A stretch of DNA of 64,000 bases from Aricia agestis. Taxonomy: Eukaryota > Arthropoda > Insecta > Lepidoptera > Lycaenidae. Below the pieces are notes generated by a model. The model saw nothing but the letters and a program-made list of their open reading frames with translations, searched no databases and was not told the DNA's origin. This document shows positions 55,517 to 64,000 of this stretch, in pieces (the first letter of the stretch is position 1; every line of letters begins with the position of its first letter). Made by a program: the position numbers and the translations under genes. The stretch spans positions 8,953,501 through 9,017,500 of the forward strand of contig NC_056410.1 of the NCBI RefSeq assembly GCF_905147365.1, read 5' to 3'.

Positions 55517-57044
55517 CTTAGTTTCAATGACATTAGGACTACTACCTATATTTTGTAAAAAAAATATTGACTTTATCATATTTTTTTCAACCCTTGTCTC
55601 TGGGACTCAGCTGATCTCAGACTGGCCGTGTAAGCATTGTCTAATAGTATCTAAGATTCAATTAAAAAACTATAATCCATTTTTAATAATTTGTCACCTT
55701 ATTGTCAACCAGTTGTCAATAGACTTCAACCATAAATAAAAGAGTATAATTCGTATGTATAGGCTTATCACTCAAAAATCTGTCATTTTCCTTGTGTGTG
55801 TGTTGTAGTGTGTGTAATGTTTTATTTGTTAAAAAAATATTTGATAAAATAATATTAGCTCAACGCACTCCTGCACCATATAAACTATAACTGTGCAAAA
55901 TTTTATTCACCTACGTCGTCTTTTCGTCAAAAGGGATACAAAGTTTTTGGCTCACGTATATAAGTAGATTCATTTTTATACTTGATTTATTTTAGATTCA
56001 TTTTTATTCTTGGAATCTTAATTTGACCCACTTCTCGGTCTTCGATTAGAATAAAATTTTGCACACGCAGTGAGTTCTGATGACAATACAATATGATAAG
56101 CTAAGGAACGTCATTACAAACCCAATATGGCGGCCTCCCCAAGATGGCGGACAGGGTAGGTATTTAAAATGCACCCCCATGTTATGGGTATCAATTTCAA
56201 ATGAAAGGGTTTACTGTCAGGAATACGAAAAAATGGTCACGTGACTTAAATTCAGCATGGTGGATTGGCTGAGTGCGTGCTAAACGCGTGTATTTTAGTT
56301 ATTTAAACTAAGTATTAATAATTATTGTATTATTTAACACGCCTGTAAGCTCTGTTACGGTCAAAATGTCGCGAGTCGCGACGATTTAAGAATATCTTAT
56401 TAATTATTTAAGCAACAGACGTCCTAATTACAATAATTACAATTTAGATTGATAAATTGAAACTATTTTTCTGGGGGCAAAATGCTCGGTACTAGAATTT
56501 CGGCACGTTTCGCACTGAGTTCTATTTGAATGGGCCTAATTCTGGATGACACAAGACTTTCATTGACCGTTTCGGCATAAAATTGAGGCGTTTGACGTAA
56601 TTAAGGTCTGAGAATGCCGATATTCTGGAAATTTCGCCTCGGGCTCAAGGAAAATGGTATATAAATGGAGCCGCCTATGAATTGCGTATTTCATCGCGTC
56701 ATGACCGAAGACCCGGGCCCAAGTCTGAAATTGAAATGAGCAGGCCGGTACAAGACCCAGATAATATGTGCAGGCTTCGGATAGGTACAAATTTTAGAGG
56801 TGAAAATTCTGCTCTGGTAGAGACTATTAATATTTTCGAACTCGGCAGTTGTATTTCTAGGGCCAGTGTCTCAAACGCTTACGAACTTTTTTGCTTACTG
56901 TATTTACTGTCAATAGACTGTTGAATCGATCACTTTATTTATTTGTTTTATTTATCAAATTACCTTAGGATATTATAGACATATTTACCACGGCCCGCTA
57001 CTACAAAACTTCAACACTCTAAAGAATAGAAGAATACAGATATT
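55517..57044. other. Mostly unassigned DNA
   Basis: About 1.5 kb. AATATGGCGGCC and AAGATGGCGGAC at 56125-56150 form a short tandem-like pair; frames at 56560-56924 have no recognised domain. Confidence 0.4.
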
Positions 57045-57190
57045 GTACCATTGAAGAAATTTATTCATCGGCAGTTGGCGGACTTACGTAGTCGATTTAT
57101 GTTTATCCAATGCTATTCGTGACATTTGACAGCCAAAATACGTTGCTTCGCTATCTGCCTATGAATTAACATCAGCTGCTCTGATAGTAC
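57045..57190. mobile_element. MITE family BB
   Basis: GTACCATTGAAGAAATTTAT and complement of GTACTATCAGAGCAGCTGAT; internal GACTTACGTAGTCG. The next Helitron begins 2 bp after it. Confidence 0.6.
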
Positions 57191-57191
57191 A

Positions 57192-57482
57192 TCTATAATA
57201 TAAAAATGAGTCGCTGAATGTGTTGCTAAGCGCAAAACTCGAGAACGGTTGGACCGATTTCGCTAATTCTTTTTTTTAAATATTCCTTGAAGTACGAGGA
57301 TGGTTCTTACGGAGAGAAAAATTCTAAAAAAAACCTGAAAAAGTCTAAAAACAACACTTTTTGGTGTTAGTAACGCTAAAACTCTAAAACGGCCGAACGG
57401 ATTGGGCTAATTTTAGTCTTAAAATATTCGTAGATGTCCAGGGAAGGTTTTAAAGTGACACGAAGTTCACCGGGACAGCTAG
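57192..57482 (+). mobile_element. Helitron-like element, 291 bp, complete
   Basis: A|TCTATAATATAAAAATGAGT start, AACTCGAGAACGGTTGGACC, CAGGGAAGGTTTTAAAGTGA, then CACGAAGTTCACCGGGACAG and CTAG|T. Non-autonomous; fragments at 29615, 38425 and 51738. Confidence 0.85.
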
Positions 57483-57919
57483 TTTATTATAAAAGTTCCG
57501 TTCGAAAATTCAAAATCAGATGCAAATTGTAACTCCTGGTACAGAAGTCAGACCGAACACCTGAAGGCGTTCACGCTGCATAGTAATATAAATTCAGTGG
57601 GATGTCGCAAAACCTCTGCGATCCCAAACGTAGCTGAAATGAAAATTCCTTTTCATTTTAGACCACTTTCACGAGTTGTATCACTGTTGAATACTAATTT
57701 TAGATTTGTGGATCACGAGTGTCAAACGCGATCACATTATTGTTAAAAATAAACTTTAGAGTATTCCCTACTTTTGTTTTTCATTGGCAGTAATATATAA
57801 AGTGTAAGATGCCAACAAAAAGCAAAAAGTAGAGAATACCCTAAAGTTTTTTTTTTAATGCAGTGACTTTTAAATTTTAAGGTAATGGACCCCATTATTT
57901 TAAGTTAATTTTATTTTTA
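57483..57919. other. No recognisable gene
   Basis: ACTTTAGAGTATTCCCTACT at 57752 and its diverged complement at 57830-57850 form an inverted pair; nothing coding. Confidence 0.4.
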
Positions 57920-58194
57920 AATTAGCTGTTGCCCGCGACTTCGTCCGCGTCAACATAGTATAATAACAAAGATGGATAGTCCGCTAACAAATATGAAAAA
58001 GTAAAATATAACCTCCTCCTTTTTGGAAGTCGGTTAAAAAGTAGCTTAAGTTACACCTTACTACATCTACCAAAAAAAGTCCCGGCAAAATAGCTCCAGC
58101 CATTTCAGAGATTAGCCGGAACAAACAGACAGACATACAGACAAAATTTGTATTTTTTTTTTTGTTTTGGTGTATGTATCGTATATAGATTCAT
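57920..58194 (-). mobile_element. Helitron-type 3' end with composite repeat
   Basis: TTAGCTGTTGCCCGCGACTT, then CCTCCTTTTTGGAAGTCGGT (inverse of 30830), then AATAGCTCCAGCCATTTCAG and a poly(T). No intact 5' end. Confidence 0.5.
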
Positions 58195-58564
58195 AATAAT
58201 AATAATAATAGCTCCCACACCGGTTTCGGTGACGGTGGCCGGTTTCATTGAAACCAGGCCAGCTACGCAGGAGTAATTTTTATAGTGCCCAAGTGTGTGC
58301 GCAGTACACAAGAGCACTCTCTATTCCTTTACTCTCATAATCCAGTGGGACGGACGACCGACACGACTGGCGAGAGATCAGGCGCAGGACCGACTTTTTA
58401 CATGCCCATCCGACGCATGGATCATCTTACTTGTCAGACAATCAGGTGATCAGCCTGCATTGTCCTAACCAAACTTGGAAATAACATGTTTCCAACGCGG
58501 GAATCGAACCCACGACCTCCGAGTCAAGAGCCGCGCTCTATACCACTAGACCACGGAGGCGTTA
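58195..58564 (-). mobile_element. tRNA-derived SINE B, full length
   Basis: (ATA)n tail at 58195, GGTTTCGGTGACGGTGGCCG, CGGGAATCGAACCCACGACC (B-box complement) and CCACTAGACCACGGAGGCGT (A-box complement). Confidence 0.88.
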
Positions 58565-59234
58565 TGATAGATTCATATGCATGTAGTAAAAAACGGTTCT
58601 TTCAATATTACAAACAGACACACCAATTTTATTTATAAAAATAATTAAATCTATACATATAAATATGTATAGATTTAATTATTTTAATTTAAGTTTAAAA
58701 GCCACTGTATTAGAACATTCATGAAGTACCGGAACCTATAGCCAAGACGTTTTCTTTATCGCTTCTTTATAGAATCGCTGATCAAAATGTATGGAATTGA
58801 CATTAGGCGAGTTGAACGTCAACTTCATATTAACGCTATCAATAAGGGAAAAGTATTGGCTAACGGGCCTGAAGACAAGCGGTGCACGGTGGACGTCACT
58901 GTTACAATAGTAACTACGAACAAATTATAAAGGCAATAATTATTACATTCGTAATCCATGATCATTATCACTTCATAATTATTATTATAACTCTAAAATT
59001 TCAATTTGTTATGAGCAAACGACATTAATTAATCCTTATAACGTGCTTCATAATGATGGAGTATTAAACTTCAAAGCCCATAATATTATTATAATTTATG
59101 TGCTGTCTGTTCGGTGTCATGAACTTATGTCAAGAGTCAAGACTATCCAATTTCGAGCAATTTGTTGTCTGACACTTAATTAAGATTACTTTTGTTTTAT
59201 AAATTGTCTAGCCGAAATAAACGATAAACATACT
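58565..59234. other. No recognisable feature
   Basis: AT-rich, with a hairpin AAATAATTAAATCTATACAT / complement near 58637-58683. Confidence 0.4.
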
Positions 59235-59444
59235 TCCATACTTAATATTATAAATGCGAAAGTGTGTCTGTCTGTCTATCTGTTACCTCTTCACACTAAA
59301 ACCGCTGAACCGATTTTGATAAAATTTGGTATGGAGATACTTTGAGTCCCGGGAAAGGACAAAGGATACTTTTTATCCTGAAAAATGTATGGTTCCCGCG
59401 TGATAAATGAATTTTGGCGCAACGGAGTTGCGGGCGTCATCAAG
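59235..59444 (+). mobile_element. Short Helitron (family B), 210 bp
   Basis: TCCATACTTAATATTATAAA, GTCT tract, AAAACCGCTGAACCGATTTT, GGCGCAACGGAGTTGCGGGC; CTAG decayed to CAAG. Confidence 0.85.
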
Positions 59445-59965
59445 TGTTATTTTGCTGTCGTGAAATTCTTTTTTTTATTTATTTAATCACGTCATAGTGC
59501 CATCAAAAATGTTGGGTCAAATTTACTCAATTATAAATGTCAAAACAAAAAATGATTTTAAGATTATACTGCCGAAGTCACAGAAACTTAGTCAAATTAA
59601 ATATTTGTAATTGTTCAATAAAATTAAATGACTTTTAAAATCTAAACACCTGTTATACTGCGTGCGTTCAGACTTACGGATATGTACATTCAATTTTACG
59701 GCCAAATTAGATGCAGTTGTGTTTGCATTATCATTCTCTCCTACACAAATTTCTTAATACATCAAGTTATAAGCTATTGTTAGTTTTTATCGCGAGCTTT
59801 GAGCGCAGCGACCGAATCAAGAAATTCCGTAACGAAAATAACCTAACACGCCCCACTCCAACTGGCTCAGCGGTGTGCCGTGGCCCGTGAGGCGTTGCCA
59901 GACTTGTGCACGGTGTTTGTGTATGTGCGACTACACGTTTGCTTATTACAATAGCATAAGTTATT
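59445..59965. other. No recognisable feature
   Basis: TTATCGCGAGCTTTGAGCGC at 59788 recurs (diverged) near 53920, both followed by AA(G/C)(A/T)(A/T)(G)TTCCGTAACGAAAA; otherwise unassigned. Confidence 0.4.
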
Positions 59966-60267
59966 TTTATAATAATAATAATATCTATGCACGCTTCACA
60001 CGGCACATCACGTCAGTCTGGCCCCGGGCTAAGTACCCGAAGTACTACTACATTACAGGTACCAGGCAACGGAAATCTATTTAATACTTTTATATTTTAC
60101 ATATATTTAAGATTTTTATTTTATGATACACATATGTAATACACATGAGTCACATCCATGACCCAGGAACATTGAAAAATGTTTGTTCCGTCGGCGGGAT
60201 TCGAACCCGCGACTTACGGCATGAGCACTGACCACGCGCTCAACCATTGCGCCACAGAGGTCGTCGA
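59966..60267 (-). mobile_element. SINE A, full length
   Basis: (ATA)n tail, ACATCACGTCAGTCTGGCCC, GGCGGGATTCGAACCCGCGA (B-box complement) and CAACCATTGCGCCACAGAGG (A-box complement). A short frame here reading SAGFEPATYGMST is the tRNA-like segment translated. Confidence 0.88.
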
Positions 60268-60554
60268 GTTAAATAAAAAATGCCAAGAAATAGCTTTACC
60301 GCGGCAGTTCCCGAGTGCCACAAATCGGTTCTTCTCGCCAAACTCTTTCTTGAACCGATAGCAGTAGGGCATGAAGTAGGCTCAAGCAAAAATATACTTA
60401 AAGCGAACGTTGTTATAAAGCCGTCGTAGTTACCAACCTATTCGTGCTGAAACTTGGCTCTCAATACACTTAGGGTTAATATTATCCCAATCCAGTGATC
60501 CAACCCTACGCTGGCTGCTACTGGAATAATGTAAAACGAAATACGAATAACGAA
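60268..60554. other. No recognisable feature
   Basis: Nothing supported. Confidence 0.4.
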
Positions 60555-61496
60555 GAACGCCACCGTGGTGAGCGTGGCTCTTGACTCGGAGGTCGTGGGT
60601 TTGATTCCCGCGTTGGAAATATTATGTTATTTCTAAGTTTGGTTTTTTTTTTTTTTATGAAATAAGGGGGCAAGCGAGCAAACGGGACACCTGATGGAAA
60701 GCAACTTCCGTCGCCCATGGACACTCGCAGCATCAGAAGAGCTGCAGGTGCGTTGCCGGCCTTTTAAGAGGGAATAGGGTAATAGGGGAGGGTAGAGATG
60801 GGAAGGGAAGGAAAGAGAAGGGAATAGGTGAGGGTAGGGAAGGGAATAGGGGAGGGTAGGGAAGGGAATAGGGTAGGGAATTGGGCCTCCGGTAAACTCA
60901 CTCACTCGGCGAAACACAGCGTAAGCGCTGTTTCACGCCGGTTTTCTGTGAGAACGTGGTATTTCTCCGGTCGAGCCAGCCCATTCGTGCCGAAGCATGG
61001 CTCTCCCACGTATAAGACAATGCAGGCTGATCACCTGATTGTCTGACAAGTAAGATGATCCATGCGTCGGATGGCCTGGGCATGTAATTATTATTTTAAA
61101 CAAAAAATTAAAACCGACCTTCAAGGTAAAAACAATAATTACATCCTTATTTTATTAAATAATTTTTCCTATCTAATAGTGCCTTTTTCTGAATTCGGCT
61201 AAACCTCAACAGCTATTCTGTACTCAAACTTCATCATTTTGAAGTCGGTACCAGATAGCTGAATCTTCAGTTCTCTGACAGAATATTTGAAACTTTTGGC
61301 ACCGACTCCAAAATTATCTCGCCAGTCGTGTCGGTCTTCCGTCCCACTGGGTTATGAGAGTAAAGGAATAGAAATTGCTCTTGTGTACTGCGCACACACT
61401 TGGGCACTATAAAATTACTCCTGTGTACCTGGCCTGGTTTCAATGAAACAGGCCACCGTCACCGATACTGGTGTGGGGTTATTATTATTATAATGT
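60555..61496 (+). mobile_element. SINE B split by two insertions
   Basis: SINE pieces at 60555-60641 (GGCTCTTGACTCGGAGGTCG), 61017-61082 (GGCTGATCACCTGATTGTCT) and 61314-61496 (GCCAGTCGTGTCGGTCTTCC) are collinear with 41687-42045. Retroposon C and a ~230-bp AT-rich unit beginning AAAACCGACCTTCAAGG separate them. Confidence 0.8.
60642..61016 (-). mobile_element. Retroposon C, full length, inside SINE B
   Basis: Poly(T) then ATGAAATAAGGGGGCAAGCG, minisatellite (AGGGTAGGGAAGGGAATAGG), CAGCGTAAGCGCTGTTTCAC and GAAGCATGGCTCTCCCACGT. Confidence 0.85.
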
Positions 61497-61844
61497 AAAA
61501 CGACCACACGTAAAATATTTTAGCGGCCCATTTCATATTAGTAGGCAGAGATTCAACTTGATTACATTATTAAAATTTAAATTAGCTCTTTGCTATTTAA
61601 TAAATTGAAAACACAGGATGTTATTTTAATTCTCGACTTTGTTAACTTGTTAAATGAATTTTACCATTATGTAACCGTTGTGTTAACATAATAAATTGGA
61701 TGATTACCAGTTTTACGGAGCGGTAATAACATTTATATTATAATGAATTTTCAGGCAGATTTAATTCAATAACACTATTTGTATTTAGTAAAATTGTAAT
61801 ATAATATTATGTAGTTAGTCGTTTATTTGTCAAACGACTAGCTA
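61497..61844. other. No recognisable feature
   Basis: AT-rich; hairpin TAGTCGTTT/AAACGACTA at 61816-61840. Confidence 0.4.
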
Positions 61845-62029
61845 TACTCAACTCGGGCTAACTTGTAGCTAGCGGTCATTGACTTCCTGTCAAAAACATG
61901 TCATTTTCCATATAAAACCACCATAAACAATATCTGACACTTTTGTCAATCGCGGTTTATATGGAAAATGACAAGTTTTTGACAGGGAGTCAATGACCGC
62001 TAGCGACAAGTTAGCCCGAGTGGAGTGTA
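61845..62029. mobile_element. Palindromic MITE S
   Basis: Arms of about 75 bp: ACTCGGGCTAACTTGTAGCT ... TGTCATTTTCCATATAAAAC and complement, nearly exact. Outer end shared with 34707 (GGTCATTGACTCCCTGTCAA). Confidence 0.8.
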
Positions 62030-62203
62030 GTAAGCTGTATTTATCAGAGATTTTTTCGCTTCGTAGTTCGTTGCCTCCGCGGGACGGTTACAACCGAAAC
62101 TTTAGTTGCATCCCAATTCAATTTTAATGCAGCTTCGTTCCTTGTTCAATCGTTTCTATCTACAAAGTGGTATTCTCCTGAAATTTAATAAAAATAATAC
62201 GTA

Positions 62204-62532
62204 GGAGATCCATGCTTCGGCACGAATGGGCCCGCTCGACCGGAGAAATACCACGTTCTCACAGAAAACCGGCGTGAAACAGCGCTTGCGCTGTGTTTCG
62301 CCGAGTGAGTGAGTTTACCGGAGGCCCGATCCCCTACACTATTCCCTTCCCTACCCTCCCCTATTCCCTTCCCTTCCCATCCCTACCCTCCCCTATTACC
62401 CTATTCCCTCTTAAAAGGCCGGCAACGCACCTGCAGCTCTTCTGATGCTGCGAGTGTCCATGGGCGACGGAAGTTGCTTTCCATCAGGTGACCGTGAACC
62501 GTTTGCTCGTTTGCCCCCTTATTTCATTAAAA
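62204..62532 (+). mobile_element. Retroposon C
   Basis: ATCCATGCTTCGGCACGAAT, GAAACAGCGCTTGCGCTGTG, minisatellite, GGTGACCGTGAACCGTTTGC (a small duplication) and poly(A). Confidence 0.82.
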
Positions 62533-62785
62533 AAAATGTCGTTGTGTGACATCGGGGTAAAGAAAAAAGTTGTTATCTGTACACTTGTTCCTGAAAAACG
62601 ACATCTGCATATTTTGCAGCTGTGGTTATCACTGCATGTGCGCTCAAAAAACAGTCGCCTCACTCGCCACATTTGTAGCTTATCAGCACATACAAAGCAT
62701 AATAAACACGATCGGCAGGTCTAAACTGCCCACTTTCGGTGAACATTATAATGTTCTGAAGGAGGAAATTCCTTTATTGCTTTCG

Positions 62786-63008
62786 TTTATCGCTTGGGAA
62801 CCGTACATTTTCCGGGATGAAAAGTATAATATGTCTTTTCCCGAGACCTAAAGTCATACCAAATTTCAACAAATTCGGTTCAGTGGTTTAGGCGTGAAAA
62901 GGTGACGAACAGACACACTTTCGCATTATTTTTTTTGTCATACAAAATTTGAAGATCTGAACAGACAGACGGATAGAAACACACTTTCGCATAATATTAG
63001 TATGGATG
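62786..63008 (-). mobile_element. Helitron family B, two partial 5' ends
   Basis: GGGAACCGTACATTTTCCGG, AAATTCGGTTCAGTGGTTTA and ACACACTTTCGCATTA to 62940. A second end, ACACACTTTCGCATAATATT, AGTATGGA, follows at 62981-63008. The 3' end is missing. Confidence 0.65.
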
Positions 63009-63820
63009 TAATCTTAACTAATCGTATTACCTACAGAAGCAAGTTGTTTTATCGGAGGTTTCCGCTTCGTAGCCTCCGTAGCGGCGCTACAAGTGCTACA
63101 ACCAACACCGCATAGCGCGTAGAATGCAGATGCGGCTTTTTATGTTCATTGTTTATCATTAGACTTTTTTACCCAATTGCAATATTATAAGCTACGTATT
63201 TTAAGTGTATGTTTAAGCATATTCATTTCTTTGGCAAGCTTAAATTGTTCAAGAGCCTAATAAATTAATTAATAGCTGGTGTAAAAAATCTATAGATTTT
63301 ATTATTAGATTGAGAGTGACCTTGGGTAAAGATGTTTTGAATCAATTTTTAATTAGTTGATATAGTGGCATAGTTCCTTCATAATTTTTCATACCAAACA
63401 CCTTACAATTTAAGCTTCTTGTAAAATAGTTCCCAATATTATATGCTGGTTGGATTGGTCGCGTATTTTCCTTACATTGCCGTTATTTTGAAAGTATGCA
63501 ATCAAAACAAAACCTTGAACCGTCTACGTCACCATGCGTTTTATCTGAATAAAAAACTTCTTAGAAATATTCACGAGGGTGACCAATTGTAAAGAAATAC
63601 TTTTTGTGCATTTGCCAACATTGTTTTGGTGCCAAAAAATCTATTCCACTGCAAACCGCGGTCTTTGTAGATCATGTTTTTCGTTTTATATATCGGTAAG
63701 GAAATTATCAACATGTTATTATACAGTATTAGAATTTTGTTACAAGATAGATGTTGATATGATAATATAGTGGCTGCAAAAACTGGCAGGAACCGTATTA
63801 TATTGCCTGTGTTGAGTCAG
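63009..63820. other. No recognisable feature
   Basis: AT-rich, with a GC-richer patch at 63055-63120; nothing supported. Confidence 0.4.
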
Positions 63821-64000
63821 TTAAGGCCATCCCCCGAGCAAACGAAGGCACCGCATCAAAATATGTATGGTACATTGGATGCATTGCCGAGATCGCACAA
63901 ATATCCAATTTGTTTTTACTTTTCTTAGTTCAGAATTGATTGAAAAAAAATTATACGGGGAAATATGTAGTTAATGAAATTGTCTATCTATTGTCGTGTG
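63821..64000 (+). repeat. Dispersed repeat U, cut by window edge
   Basis: TTAAGGCCATCCCCCGAGCA, GCATTGCCGAGATCGCACAA and ATGTAGTTAATGAAATTGTC match 4984-5170. Confidence 0.65.

Noticed and set aside
60179..60361. Frame reading SAGFEPATYGMST
   Set aside because: It is the tRNA-like part of SINE A translated; a common false gene call.

Overview
This window looks like gene-poor nuclear DNA of a moth or butterfly (Lepidoptera). It is AT-rich and contains no open reading frame longer than about 154 codons. I find no convincing protein-coding gene, rRNA or functional tRNA gene. The lepidopteran assignment rests on repeat signatures: Helitron ends of the CTAGCTGTTGCCCGCG type, Helitron starts reading TC(C/T)ATACTAATATTATAAA followed by (GTCT)n, and tRNA-derived SINEs with (ATT)n tails. 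Whether the window is intergenic or a large intron cannot be decided from sequence alone.

The content is a dense, nested set of mobile elements. Helitron-like elements dominate. A 1.77-kb composite copy (367-2133) recurs almost unchanged and inverted at 48294-50888. A related copy (39715-41604) carries a triplicated ~320-bp module. Short ~210-bp copies lie at 2174, 18301, 37649, 44395, 45536 and 59235. Other Helitron families occur at 5778, 17044, 21052, 22357, 29088-30829, 46458 and 57192. Retroposons include SINE A (2680, 27716, 59966), SINE B (28295, 41687, 58195, 60555), a poly(A) SINE-like family C with a CCCTATTCCCTT minisatellite (12974, 32281, 42115, 53151, 53384, 60642, 62204) and a LINE 3' tail (37075-37232). 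Relics of an LTR retrotransposon with a tRNA-Trp-like primer site lie at 5673-6350, 26971-27087 and 44052-44394. DNA transposon remnants include a piggyBac-like element with TTAA flanks (34970-35893), a mariner fossil with a broken transposase C-terminus (43090-43320), TA-flanked palindromic MITEs (5991, 13617, 21257, 54691), TTA-flanked MITEs (1239, 16500, 47473) and several unnamed inverted-repeat elements.

Layout: 1-6350 is packed with Helitrons, SINE A and the interrupted LTR. 6351-12839 is sparser, with two GTTCCG-family repeats and two inverted-repeat elements. 12840-18950 holds MITEs and Helitrons. 19000-26500 is mostly featureless AT-rich DNA with scattered elements. 26535-31941 is the most deeply nested stretch and ends in a 171-bp satellite. 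32000-39700 carries the piggyBac-like element and isolated repeats. 39715-51730 contains the long Helitrons and the mariner and LTR relics. 51730-64000 is a mixture of SINEs, MITEs and Helitrons.

No genes act together here. What can be reconstructed is insertion history: LTR first, then Helitron and MITE inside it; GTTCCG repeat first, then a GC-rich MITE, then SINE A inside that MITE. The best candidate for undescribed biology is the composite Helitron with captured SINE and MITE cargo. Second is an unclassified GC-richer insert with a 77-codon ORF at 29871-30446. All family calls come from motifs read by eye; no alignments or database searches were run.
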